In this document: one piece after another, positions 42,182 through 50,987 of the stretch | How the letters are laid out: the number at the start of each line of letters is the position of its first letter | Position numbering within the stretch: position 1 is the first letter of the stretch | Position numbers and translations under genes: made by a program | Notes under the pieces: model-generated | The model's input: only the letters and a program-made list of their open reading frames with translations | Told to the model about the DNA's origin: nothing | Database searches by the model: none | Origin: Thermoplasmata archaeon | Lineage (GTDB): Archaea > Thermoplasmatota > Thermoplasmata > Thermoplasmatales > GCA-001856825 | Assembly (NCBI GenBank): GCA_021797915.1 | Contig: JAJZYT010000004.1 | Location: 45,076 to 109,075, forward strand | DNA length: 64,000 nt | Direction of reading: 5' to 3'

Positions 42182-43018
42182 CTAGTACTTGTAGAAACCC
42201 TCTCCCGTTTTCCTTCCGAGTTTACCTGCCTCCACCATCTTTCTAAGTATTGGCGCCACCCTGAATTTTGGATCCTTAAAGGCATCGAACATAACATCCA
42301 TTATGTTAACGACTGTATCCAGTCCTATCAGGTCTCCGAGTGTTAGGGGACCCATTGGGAAGTTACCTCCTAATTTCAAAGCCTTATCAATATCTTCCTT
42401 TGAGGCAAGACCCTCTGAGAACTCGAATGCTCCCTCGTTAACCAGCAACCCTATCACCCTTGTCGTAACGAATCCTGGAGAATCGTTGACTACAACGAAC
42501 TCTTTTCCAACGCTCTTGGAGAATTCGATTGCCTTCTCAATTGACTCTTTTGATGTCTTTACACCTTTTATTAATTCTATCAGATTCATTAACGGGACAG
42601 GGTTAAAGAAGTGAATACCGAGGAATCTGGAAGGGTCCTTTAGGCTTGCTCCAAGGGCAGTGATGCTTATCGAGGATGTGTTCGACGCGATGATTGCGTT
42701 TGGAGAGACTATCACTTCAATCTTCTTGAAAAATTCAACTTTTTCCTTGTAATTCTCGATAACTGCCTCTATGACAATATCACAGCCTGAGAAAGATTTT
42801 AGGTCGTCCGTGTAAACTATCCTCGACAGAATTTTACCTCTGTCTTGGTTGACAATTTTCTTTTCTATCAACTTATCAAGGCTCCTTCCGATCGAAACAA
42901 CAGCCCTGTCGAAGAATGTCTTGTTCACGTCAGTAACTACAACGTCATGACCAGAAGTTGCCGCAAGTTGTGCTATGCCTGAACCCATAATTCCCAATCC
43001 AGCTACTCCCACCTTCAT
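42182..43018 (-). CDS. hbd: 3-hydroxybutyryl-CoA dehydrogenase
   Basis: 278 residues. NAD-binding GLGIMGSGIAQLAATSGHDVVVTD, the SNTSSISITALG segment, the catalytic HFFNPVPLM histidine and the PGFVTTR motif are typical of short-chain 3-hydroxyacyl-CoA dehydrogenases. It is one base from the thiolase gene, so the two interconvert acetoacetyl-CoA and 3-hydroxybutyryl-CoA as a unit, in fatty-acid or amino-acid oxidation or reverse chain building. Confidence 0.93.
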   Translation of the reverse strand: MKVGVAGLGIMGSGIAQLAATSGHDVVVTDVNKTFFDRAVVSIGRSLDKLIEKKIVNQDRGKILSRIVYTDDLKSFSGCDIVIEAVIENYKEKVEFFKKIEVIVSPNAIIASNTSSISITALGASLKDPSRFLGIHFFNPVPLMNLIELIKGVKTSKESIEKAIEFSKSVGKEFVVVNDSPGFVTTRVIGLLVNEGAFEFSEGLASKEDIDKALKLGGNFPMGPLTLGDLIGLDTVVNIMDVMFDAFKDPKFRVAPILRKMVEAGKLGRKTGEGFYKY

Positions 43019-44179
43019 TTAGACCGCCTCGAGTGCCATGGAATAAGCGCCACCTCCACCGTGGCAAATGGTGGCAATTCCCCTCCCCAGCTTTAGATCT
43101 TCCAGTTCCCTCAGAAGAGTTATAACGATTCTTGCACCAGATGCGCCTAAAGGATGACCTAACGCAATCGCACCTCCTCTGATGTTGAACTTCTTCCAGT
43201 CAATTCCAAGGCCGTCCCTAACAGCTATAGAAGCGACTGAAAACGCTTCGTTGTGCTCGACCAGGTCGAAGTCGGCAATTCTCATTCCGATTCTCTTCAA
43301 CAGGTTTTTAACAGAAGGCACGGGGACATAGGGGAAATCGAATGGGTCCATTGAAGTGGTGTCGAACCCGATTATTCTTGCCTTCTTTTCGAGCGAATTT
43401 TGGTTGATGAAATCTGAATTTGCTAGGACAAGAGCAGCAGCTCCGTCGGTCAGTTGTGATGAGTTTCCTGGAGTAAGCACTCCATCGGGACTGAAAGATG
43501 GTTTCAATCCTGCCAGCATTTCCTTATTCGTTTCTCTTATTCCCTCGTCAATATCGAATCCCTTGATTGGGGTAATTTCTTTCTTGAAATAGCCGTTTCG
43601 AGTTGATTCGGAAGCCCTCTTATAACTTTCGACGGCGAATTCATCCGCCATCTCCCTGGTGACCTGATGGTTCTTTGCCCACTCGTCGGCTATCGCTCCC
43701 ATGTGCTTATTGTATTTGAAGTCCCAGAGACCATCTTTTATCATAGAATCCATGACTGGCCTGGAAGCACTTATCCCCTTGTTTTCTCTTCTGAAACTTG
43801 AGTCCAGCAGGAAGGGTGCGTTGCTCATGCTTTCCATTCCACCGACAACCATTACGTCCCGCTGTCCAGCCTTGATTTGATAGTACGCATTGGCGATCGA
43901 AAGCATTCCTGATGCACAGACCATGTTTACAGTCGACCCGGAGACTTCAACGGGTATTCCCGCAGCAATCGCTGCCTGTCTTGCCGGATCCTGGCCCAGA
44001 CCTGCCTCGATCACATTCCCCATTACAACTTCTTGTACCTTGGAAGGTTGTACGCCTGCATCTAGAAGGGCGGCTTTAATCGCTGAAGTGCCCAGTTCTA
44101 TTGCACTATATCCTGCTAGTGCTCTCCCATATTTCCCTAAGGGAGTCCTCATTCCACCAATTATGAAAACGTCTACCAT
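43019..44179 (-). CDS. Acetyl-CoA acetyltransferase (thiolase)
   Basis: 386 residues with all three active-site elements: the nucleophile in NMVCASGMLSI, the histidine in HPLGASGARI and the C-terminal CHGGGGAYSMAL. Contrast with the cysteine-less thiolase-like protein 1.4 kb away. It is first in the operon with the 3-hydroxybutyryl-CoA dehydrogenase. It starts at ATG 44179. Confidence 0.95.
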   Translation of the reverse strand: MVDVFIIGGMRTPLGKYGRALAGYSAIELGTSAIKAALLDAGVQPSKVQEVVMGNVIEAGLGQDPARQAAIAAGIPVEVSGSTVNMVCASGMLSIANAYYQIKAGQRDVMVVGGMESMSNAPFLLDSSFRRENKGISASRPVMDSMIKDGLWDFKYNKHMGAIADEWAKNHQVTREMADEFAVESYKRASESTRNGYFKKEITPIKGFDIDEGIRETNKEMLAGLKPSFSPDGVLTPGNSSQLTDGAAALVLANSDFINQNSLEKKARIIGFDTTSMDPFDFPYVPVPSVKNLLKRIGMRIADFDLVEHNEAFSVASIAVRDGLGIDWKKFNIRGGAIALGHPLGASGARIVITLLRELEDLKLGRGIATICHGGGGAYSMALEAV

Positions 44180-44732
44180 TTTAGGTCCCTCTTACCGAAC
44201 CGGCAATATCGTCCACTTCGCGAAATGAACGATAGTTCTCGAAAATGGATATAATAAATCGCAATTGAATCGATTCGTGATTTACTATTCAAATAAAAGC
44301 ATTTAGAGCTTCCCAAATCGACCTTCTTCTGAAGTGCTCACTTTTGATGAATAAGTTTTGTTTTTTTTAGTATATGCAACTTACAGGCGCCAACCTGATC
44401 CTGATGAATTCACGGAACAATTTAGTTCTAACAAAAATTATTAGGTTCTTTACAAAAAGGCAATTATCAATGACCTTTACAATGCCGATGTAAATGAATC
44501 GTTCAATATCGCAAGAAGAAATAGCATTGGTCAATTCAACACAGACAGGGAATGTGTTGAAGGGCAGCACTGATACGCCCCAGAGGTGCAACTCTATGAA
44601 CAAAAGTGACACCGAACCAAGAGGACCCCCAGAGAATTTATTCGTGGGAGGATGCCAGGATTGAGTTGTTTCCAATATTTCTTATCAGGATAGTTTAGTT
44701 GTGTATCGCAAGACAGTTAGTGATGTTTATAA
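44180..44732. other. 550-base gap carrying a transposase scar
   Basis: Apart from the TnpB remnant listed separately, I see AT-rich promoter sequence on both sides (TTTATAAG at 44727-44734 for ligase, a thiolase promoter near 44220-44280) and no other coding signal that survives comparison between frames. Confidence 0.4.
44445..44664 (+). pseudogene. Remnant of a TnpB/OrfB-type transposase-associated gene (3' end)
   Basis: A frame from 44445 to a stop at 44571 contains DLYNADVNESFNIARRN, which closely matches the C-terminal ADxNAxxNIxR motif (third RuvC aspartate) of IS200/IS605-family TnpB. After a one-base shift, a second frame (44596-44664) reads like the usual Gly/Pro-rich tail ending GGCQD. 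The zinc-finger and upstream RuvC motifs are missing and stops precede, so only the eroded 3' end remains. Confidence 0.5.
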
Positions 44733-44753
44733 GTGGAAAAAGTATGCAAGCTC

Positions 44754-46523
44754 GTGAGATTCCTCGAACTTGCAGAAACACTTGATAAAATCGAAAGCAC
44801 CACGAAACGTCTTGAAATTGTGGATCTGATTTCAGGGTTGCTCAAGAAAACGGAAGAAGAGGATATAAAGGAGACTGTTTTTCTTCTGCAAGGGAAGGTA
44901 GCTCCGGATTACGAAGGCATAGAGTTAGGTATTGCAGAGAAGATTGCTATAAGGGCTTTAGCTTCGTTAAGCGGATTGCGCGAGGCTGTCATAGATACCG
45001 AACTGATCAAGAAAGGCGATCTCGGAAAGATAGGGGAAGAGGTACTTAAAAGCAAGAGTCAAGCGACTCTATTTACGGAGAGTCTCATGGTCAGAAAGGT
45101 ATACGGATCCCTTCTTAGAGTTTCGAAAGAGAGTGGAGATGGATCTCAGAATAGGAAACTCCAGATCTTGCTAGACCTTCTGCACAACGCAGAGCCCCTG
45201 GAAGTAAGGTACATTCTGAGAATAGTCACGGGTAAGATGAGGATAGGCGTTGCAGATATGACTATAGTCGATGCAATCGCACTGGCGTATGGTTCCAAGG
45301 AAAAGAGTGACATGGTCGAACACGCTTACAATATAATGCCAAACCTTCCCGAACTTGCATACAGGGCAATGGAAGGGGGTATAGACTCACTCTCCACCAT
45401 CAGGATCACCCCTGGAATTCCCATAAGGTCGATGCTGGCGGAAAGACTACCCTCGCTCAGGGAAATATTTGATAGAATGGAAGGAAAGTTTGCCATTGAA
45501 TACAAATACGATGGACTCCGGGTTCAAGTCCACAAGACTGGCGAAGGAGTCGAGCTGTTTTCCAGGAGAATGGAAAAGATAACGGCACAATTCCCTGATA
45601 TTGTAAAGGAAGTGAAGGAGAACGTGAAGGCTGAGAATGCCATTCTGGATGGAGAGGCCGTTCCCTTCAATCTCCAGACAAACGAGATGCTCCCGTTTCA
45701 GGAGATCTCGAGGAGGAGAGGAAGAAAAAACGACCTTAATGAAACCATAGAAAGGATCCCGGTCGTTCTTTTCCTTTTTGATGCAATGATGCTTAATGGA
45801 AAGAGCATGATGAATATTCCGTACGCAGAAAGAAGAGTCAAACTTACTAACGCCATTCGTGAAAACGAAAAGTTAAGAATCGCAAAGAGCCGGGTAGTGA
45901 CGGATGTCGAGTCAGCTGACAAGTTTTTCAACGAAGCCCTTGAAACTGGCTGTGAGGGGATTATGGCAAAGAACATTGAGGATAAATCAATTTACAAACC
46001 TGGTGCGAGAGAATTCCTATGGATAAAGTACAAACGGGAATATCAGCTCGAAATGGAAGATACGGCAGATCTGGTAGTCGTTGGTGCTTTCGGTGGACAG
46101 GGGAGAAGGAGTGGCGGTTATGGAGCTCTGCTCATGGCCGTGTACTCAAAAGAGGATGACAAGTTCAAGACGATATGTAAGCTAGGTTCGGGTTTTTCTG
46201 ACGAGCAGCTCGATAACTTGCCCAGAATGTTGCAACCGTATCTAATCAAGAAAAGGGATCAAAGGGTAGAGAGCAATATCAATGCAGATTTTTGGTTTTC
46301 CCCATCACTGATGCTGGAGGTGAAGGGTGCAGAAATTACGCTGTCACCAACACACACTTGTTGTCAAGATATTGTAAGGAAGGGGGCAGGACTCGCAATC
46401 AGGTTTCCCCGGTTTACCGGAAAGTGGCGAACTGACAAGAGGATAGATGAAGCGACAAACGAACTGGAGATTCTTGAAATGTACCACTCTCAGCGAAAGA
46501 AGATTCTTGCTGACAATGCCTAA
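44754..46523 (+). CDS. lig: ATP-dependent DNA ligase
   Basis: About 589 residues. The adenylation motif is EYKYDGLRVQVHK (lysine nucleophile), with downstream motifs LDGEAVPFN, FLFDAMMLNG, EGIMAKN and WIKYKREY, and an N-terminal DNA-binding domain. I place the start at GTG 44754 (MRFLELAETLDK), about 25 bases after the TATA-like TTTATAAG (leaderless); GTG 44733 is the alternative and adds seven residues. It seals Okazaki fragments in the same window that carries MCM. Confidence 0.94.
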   Translation: MRFLELAETLDKIESTTKRLEIVDLISGLLKKTEEEDIKETVFLLQGKVAPDYEGIELGIAEKIAIRALASLSGLREAVIDTELIKKGDLGKIGEEVLKSKSQATLFTESLMVRKVYGSLLRVSKESGDGSQNRKLQILLDLLHNAEPLEVRYILRIVTGKMRIGVADMTIVDAIALAYGSKEKSDMVEHAYNIMPNLPELAYRAMEGGIDSLSTIRITPGIPIRSMLAERLPSLREIFDRMEGKFAIEYKYDGLRVQVHKTGEGVELFSRRMEKITAQFPDIVKEVKENVKAENAILDGEAVPFNLQTNEMLPFQEISRRRGRKNDLNETIERIPVVLFLFDAMMLNGKSMMNIPYAERRVKLTNAIRENEKLRIAKSRVVTDVESADKFFNEALETGCEGIMAKNIEDKSIYKPGAREFLWIKYKREYQLEMEDTADLVVVGAFGGQGRRSGGYGALLMAVYSKEDDKFKTICKLGSGFSDEQLDNLPRMLQPYLIKKRDQRVESNINADFWFSPSLMLEVKGAEITLSPTHTCCQDIVRKGAGLAIRFPRFTGKWRTDKRIDEATNELEILEMYHSQRKKILADNA

Positions 46524-46552
46524 ATTTTTATCTGTCGCCGTCATCTGCTTCG

Positions 46553-47473
46553 ATGGCTTCGATATCGACGAAGATAGGTCGCTTCTCACTTGAGAACCCC
46601 GTTATCCTGGCCAGCGGAATTCTAGATGAAACTTCCGGCTCGATACTTCGCTCTCTCAAGTCAGGTGCAGGAGCTGCAGTCACCAAATCAATAGGTACAG
46701 AGGAGAGAAAGGGGTACCAGACCCCAGTCATTTCGGAAATAGGCACTGGGCTACTAAATGCGGTTGGCTTGTCCAACCCAGGCATAGATAATTTCGTGGA
46801 AGAGTACCGTAATTTTCCAGAAAAGAAGAGAACGATTGTTTCAATATTTGGCGGCAAGGTCGAGGAATTTGTTTCACTTGCCAGAAAAGTAGAGGGAATT
46901 GGGTTTGACAAGGTTGAATTAAACCTATCCTGCCCTCACGTGAAGGGAGTAGGATCTGAAGTTGGCCAGGATCTGGGTATGGTGGAAGAGATAATATCAG
47001 AAATCAGTGGCAAGACCAATCTTCAAATTTGGGCAAAACTGACTCCAAATGTCACCGACCTTATCTCTCTTGCAAAGGCGTCAGAAAAGGCAGATGCATA
47101 CGTTCTCATCAACACCCTGAGAGCTACAGGCGTCGAAATATACTCCAGGAAGTTTGTGCTTTCTAACACTGTCGGTGGTTACTCTGGACCTGGGGTAAAA
47201 CCTGTTGCCCTAAGAGCAGTCTATGACGTGTATAAGGAAACTGGGAAAGACATCATCGGTGTTGGAGGAATCACTACCTGGCAAGATGCGATTGAATTCT
47301 TCTTGCTTGGGGCAAAAGCAATACAGGTAGGTACAGCTATACTCTATGAGGATTACCCGATATTTAACAAGATTAATTCGGGAATCCGCGACTACCTTGA
47401 TAAAGAAGGATTTTCAAAACTGGATGATTTAGTGGGGGTGATGGTGGGTGATGCTGCATTCAAGAATCATTGA
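46553..47473 (+). CDS. pyrD: Dihydroorotate dehydrogenase, catalytic subunit (class 1B type)
   Basis: 306 residues, FMN TIM-barrel. FSLENPVILASGI at the start, NLSCPHVKG, WAKLTPNVTD and IIGVGGITTWQDAIEF are family landmarks. Coupling to pyrK (26-base overlap from GTG 47448 or 23 from ATG 47451) marks the NAD-linked 1B type, which oxidises dihydroorotate to orotate in pyrimidine synthesis. Confidence 0.95.
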   Translation: MASISTKIGRFSLENPVILASGILDETSGSILRSLKSGAGAAVTKSIGTEERKGYQTPVISEIGTGLLNAVGLSNPGIDNFVEEYRNFPEKKRTIVSIFGGKVEEFVSLARKVEGIGFDKVELNLSCPHVKGVGSEVGQDLGMVEEIISEISGKTNLQIWAKLTPNVTDLISLAKASEKADAYVLINTLRATGVEIYSRKFVLSNTVGGYSGPGVKPVALRAVYDVYKETGKDIIGVGGITTWQDAIEFFLLGAKAIQVGTAILYEDYPIFNKINSGIRDYLDKEGFSKLDDLVGVMVGDAAFKNH

Positions 47474-48200
47474 ATTGAACAAAGAGAATAAAGACGTTTT
47501 CACTCTTAAGTTCGATTCAACCATAGCTGCTATGCCTGGTCAGTTTATAATGATCTGGGCACCTGGCGGTAAGGAAATACCAATGTCACTTTCTGATACT
47601 TCCAACCCTCCAACAATCACGTTTAGAACCTTTGGAGAAACCACCAAAACAATTGCAAAGCTCAAAGTTGGCGACAGGTTCTTCTACCGCGGACCATACG
47701 GCAATTCGTATCCCGTTCCAACTGGAAGGGTTGCATACGTTGCTGGTGGAACTGGTCTAGCATCTATCAACGCTATGTTGCTGAAGTATAGAGGAGATGT
47801 CTACGTTGGTGCTAGAACGAAAGAGGATCTGTTTCTCCTGAGGAATGACTTCAAGATAGCTACTGACGACGGCTCCGCAGGATTCAAGGGAACGGTCATT
47901 GACCTGTTCCTTCCCCACGTGAATGAATACGATTACATTTTTGTCTGCGGTCCAGAGCCTATGGTAAAGACTATGCTGGACCGGATTGACAGGAAGATAA
48001 AGGCTAAAGTCTACATTTCCCTGGAGCGGCTCATGAAATGCGGCGTTGGAATCTGCGACAGTTGCAGTATAAACGGAGTCCGAGTCTGCAAGGATGGAAC
48101 AGTATTCAGCATGGAAGAAGTTCTGAGTTTGTCTGAGTTTGGGGTCTATAAGAGGAATGAGGCAGGGAAAATAGAATTCTTTGTTAACGGCAAAAGGTGA
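47451..48200 (+). CDS. pyrK: Dihydroorotate dehydrogenase electron-transfer subunit
   Basis: About 249 residues. Ferredoxin-reductase-like FAD domain (IPMSLSDTSNPPTITFRTFG, RGPYGNSYP), NAD domain (VAGGTGLASINAML, CGPEPMVKTML) and a C-terminal [2Fe-2S] site (CGVGICDSCSINGVRVC). It passes electrons from PyrD to NAD. The start ATG at 47451 lies behind GGTGGGTG inside pyrD. Confidence 0.93.
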   Translation: MLHSRIIELNKENKDVFTLKFDSTIAAMPGQFIMIWAPGGKEIPMSLSDTSNPPTITFRTFGETTKTIAKLKVGDRFFYRGPYGNSYPVPTGRVAYVAGGTGLASINAMLLKYRGDVYVGARTKEDLFLLRNDFKIATDDGSAGFKGTVIDLFLPHVNEYDYIFVCGPEPMVKTMLDRIDRKIKAKVYISLERLMKCGVGICDSCSINGVRVCKDGTVFSMEEVLSLSEFGVYKRNEAGKIEFFVNGKR

Positions 48201-48864
48201 TCCTCTGATTTACCTTTCGGATTATCCGTACCTGCAACTGGTCCTTTTGGTCTTGCTCGTTAATGCAGGATATGAAGATTTCAAGAGGAGAAAGATAAAC
48301 ACCCTCCCCTTCCTTGCCATCAACATCGTGTTGATTTTGTATTATGCTTTCACGGATGCATGGATTTTGGTTTTCTTCGTGCCCATACTCGGTGAATACT
48401 TTCTCAAAAAATACTCAATCTTGCTATATCCGCTTTTGATTGTTCCGTTCTTTTTCCATTTCTCTTTAATAACCTTAACGTTGGCATATTCGCTCCTACT
48501 GATCAAGCTGTTTGAGGTTCTGGTCAAGAATTTTGGTAAAGGAGATGTGAAGGTGCTTCACACGATAGCAGTGACCTTTCCACAGTACCATAATATTCAG
48601 ACACTCTACTCACTCTTTCCTCCGATGCTTGCCGTAGCCATGATTGCGAGCATCTTAGGAATAGTTGCAGCTGCACAAAGTGGTAGCAAGAGAGAAAGGG
48701 CATATTCTGTTAGAAAATTTTCTATCTCTCCCCATCCGGCTTTACCCAGGGGCGACAAGTTCTGGATTGATGGAGACAAACTAGTCTACAAGATTCCATT
48801 TGTGACATTCCTGATGGTAGGGTATGCAATCTTGCTTACCCTTTCATTACTCCGATTGGTCTAA
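48181..48864 (+). CDS. A24-type prepilin/preflagellin peptidase-like membrane protein
   Basis: About 227 residues, polytopic. The two aspartates of A24 peptidases are recognisable in YEDFKRRKI (first) and GKGDVKVL (the GxGD motif), separated by about 90 residues of membrane helices; two more hydrophobic stretches follow at the C-terminus. It probably processes archaeal pilin or archaellin signal peptides; no pilin gene is nearby. The start is unclear: TTG 48181 overlaps pyrK by 20 bases, while a GGTGATC ribosome site at the pyrK stop points to a nearby codon without a canonical start. Confidence 0.75.
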   Translation: MLTAKGDPLIYLSDYPYLQLVLLVLLVNAGYEDFKRRKINTLPFLAINIVLILYYAFTDAWILVFFVPILGEYFLKKYSILLYPLLIVPFFFHFSLITLTLAYSLLLIKLFEVLVKNFGKGDVKVLHTIAVTFPQYHNIQTLYSLFPPMLAVAMIASILGIVAAAQSGSKRERAYSVRKFSISPHPALPRGDKFWIDGDKLVYKIPFVTFLMVGYAILLTLSLLRLV

Positions 48865-50284
48865 GCCTTGCAACTATTCTGGAAATGCCAGCACACTCAA
48901 CGGATCCAACAACCTGGTCAACGTCCTTGTAAGCCTGAGGGGCTTCTTCTTGAAGCACATACTTAGTTGCCGCCCTCACGTAAATGCCTTGCCTTTCCAA
49001 GTTTGAGCTTATACCTTGACTAGTGTACTGTTTCACGGCGCGACTTCTGCTCATTACCCTCCCGGATCCATGACAACTCGATCCGAATGTTTCGTTGAGT
49101 GCTTTTGGTTCTCCCACAAGAACATAAGATGCAGTTCCCATAGTTCCCGGGATAAGCACAGGATGTCCCGTCTCCATAAACAGGGCAGGCAACTCCTTCC
49201 TTCCTGCCGGAAATGATCTTGTTGCTCCCTTCCTGTGGACAACAACATTCTGGGATTTTCCATCAACTATGTGTTCTTCCACCTTCGCCATGTTGTGAGA
49301 CACGTCATAGATGACACCCATTTCCATGTCTTCCGGGTCTCTCTTGAACACCCTCCTGAAACTGTCCCTTATCCAGTGAGTGATAACCTGTCTGTTAGAG
49401 AAACTGAAATTAGCTGCGGCTCCCATTGCACCCATGTAATCCTGTCCCTCCTTGGAATTAAATGGTGCTGAAGCTAGTTGTCTATCCGGAACTGAGATGT
49501 TGTATTTCTTCATCGCCTCCTGCATTATCTCAATGTAGTCTGTGGCAACCTGATGCCCGAATCCCCTCGAACCAGTATGAATCATGATAGTCACCTGTCC
49601 TTCAGAGTTCAGTCCAAATTTTCTCGCAAGTTCCAAATCAAATATCTTATCGACGACCTGAATTTCAAGGAAATGATTTCCTGCACCAAGGGATCCTAAC
49701 TGTGAGAAACCTCTTGCACGTGCCTTCTGTGATACCTTGCTTCTGTCAGAAAATGTGATGGACCCGTTCTCCTCAATCCTCTCGATGTCGCTAGACCAGC
49801 CATATCCTTCCTTGACCACGTATTTGACCCCCTCAGAAAGTAGGTCTTCCATCTTGCTTGGGGACAGGTTGACTTTGCCCTCCCTACCGACCCCAGAAGG
49901 TACACTCTTGAAAATTTCGTCTACCAGCTCATTTATTCTTGGACTCACTTCGTTGTAATTAAGATTGGAACCTATCAGCTTCACTGAGCAATTTATGTCG
50001 AACCCAACAGCTCCTGGGCTAATAATCCCGTCATCCAGATTGAATGCTGCGACCCCCCCTATTGGAAATCCATATCCCAAATGAATATCGGGCATTGCAA
50101 TTGAAGCTCCAACAATTCCCTGGAGTTTAGCCACATTGATCACCTGGTCAAGTGCCTGATCAGAACCCAAATCCTTGGCGAGATTTTCATTTGTAAATAC
50201 GATTCCCGGTACCCTCATCCCCTTGTTCTTATCTAATGGAATTTCATACTTACAAGGACCTATTTTATTTAGAGTTACGACCAC
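48836..50284 (-). CDS. rtcB: RNA ligase RtcB (tRNA-splicing ligase)
   Basis: 482 residues. It joins 2',3'-cyclic phosphate and 5'-OH RNA ends. Metal and GTP sites appear as MPDIHLGYGFPIGG, GAVGFDINCS, GAGNHFLEIQ, HTGSRGFGHQVA and the guanylylated histidine in SSCHGSGRVMSRSRA. No intein is present. It starts with GTG 50284 behind the TATA-like TTATAC element; the 3' end overlaps the prepilin-peptidase-like gene. Confidence 0.96.
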   Translation of the reverse strand: MVVTLNKIGPCKYEIPLDKNKGMRVPGIVFTNENLAKDLGSDQALDQVINVAKLQGIVGASIAMPDIHLGYGFPIGGVAAFNLDDGIISPGAVGFDINCSVKLIGSNLNYNEVSPRINELVDEIFKSVPSGVGREGKVNLSPSKMEDLLSEGVKYVVKEGYGWSSDIERIEENGSITFSDRSKVSQKARARGFSQLGSLGAGNHFLEIQVVDKIFDLELARKFGLNSEGQVTIMIHTGSRGFGHQVATDYIEIMQEAMKKYNISVPDRQLASAPFNSKEGQDYMGAMGAAANFSFSNRQVITHWIRDSFRRVFKRDPEDMEMGVIYDVSHNMAKVEEHIVDGKSQNVVVHRKGATRSFPAGRKELPALFMETGHPVLIPGTMGTASYVLVGEPKALNETFGSSCHGSGRVMSRSRAVKQYTSQGISSNLERQGIYVRAATKYVLQEEAPQAYKDVDQVVGSVECAGISRIVARLRPIGVMKG

Positions 50285-50293
50285 ATTACATCA

Positions 50294-50315
50294 ATGTTAT
50301 ACTGTGTATAATCAT
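50294..50315. promoter_or_regulatory. Imperfect palindrome between rtcB and mobA
   Basis: Half-sites TTATAC (50297-50302) and GTATAA (50306-50311) around TGT, with outer ATG/CAT arms offset by one base. One half-site doubles as the rtcB TATA box (about 27 bases from its GTG). It recalls the TATA-rich inverted repeats bound by ModE-type regulators, but this is speculative. Confidence 0.3.
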
Positions 50316-50385
50316 TATCGCCTTGCACTGAAACTACCGATGGGACACATTTTATTAGGGCTACCTACTTATCTTAATGCCTTAA

Positions 50386-50949
50386 ATGAAAGCTGTCCTA
50401 TTCGCCAAGCCGAGCAAAAGGTTGCCAGGGAAACACTTAATGGATTTCTGTGCGGAACCAATGATAAAGAGAATTTTCAGAACATTAGAAAGCACGGGGT
50501 TATTTGAGAGGGTCATTATCCTTTCCAAATATGACAATCTAGGAATAGAAGGATGTCAAGTCGAAAAGGATGAGTCAGAAGGCACCTTGATAAATTCTTT
50601 AGTCGACTCAATCAATATTCTAGAAGAATTCATTGCCGTTGGTGGTGACATGCCACTGCTGGACGCAGATATTATAAAGAATTTGGTAGGCCACTACCAT
50701 GGCAGACCAGTTGCCGCAGTAAACTCCGACGGGTTAATCGAACCATTATTTGCCATCTACAACACAAGTATATTCGCTGATTTGCTTGAATTTTCAAAGG
50801 AGAACAGGAAAATATTTCCATTTGTAGAAGAAAGGTTTGAGCTGGTGAGAATGAGCCGGGAGCAAAGTGCTAAACTAGTCAATGTAAATACTCTGGAAGA
50901 ACTTAATAATGCGAGGCTACAAGCAGGATGCTTGAATTTGAATAGATAG
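50386..50949 (+). CDS. mobA: Molybdenum cofactor guanylyltransferase (MobA-like)
   Basis: 187 residues. NTP-transferase fold: VLFAKPSKRLPGKHLM replaces the usual LAGGxSxRMGxDK start, but the metal-binding VGGDMPLLDADI and FAIYNTSIFADLL and C-terminal NVNTLEELNNA match MobA. It attaches GMP to molybdopterin, giving the bis-guanine dinucleotide form used by the adjacent formate-dehydrogenase-like enzyme. It is the first gene of a co-directional series and has CATTTTATTAGG about 30 bases upstream. Confidence 0.82.
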   Translation: MKAVLFAKPSKRLPGKHLMDFCAEPMIKRIFRTLESTGLFERVIILSKYDNLGIEGCQVEKDESEGTLINSLVDSINILEEFIAVGGDMPLLDADIIKNLVGHYHGRPVAAVNSDGLIEPLFAIYNTSIFADLLEFSKENRKIFPFVEERFELVRMSREQSAKLVNVNTLEELNNARLQAGCLNLNR

Positions 50950-50987
50950 TAAGATAACTGTTTATAGCGTCCTGTTATTGTAGAAGA

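Noticed and set aside
44367-44675. A 102-residue frame on the minus strand in the thiolase-ligase gap
   Set aside because: It is exactly antisense to the TnpB remnant, has no family resemblance, and antisense frames of this kind are common opposite such genes.
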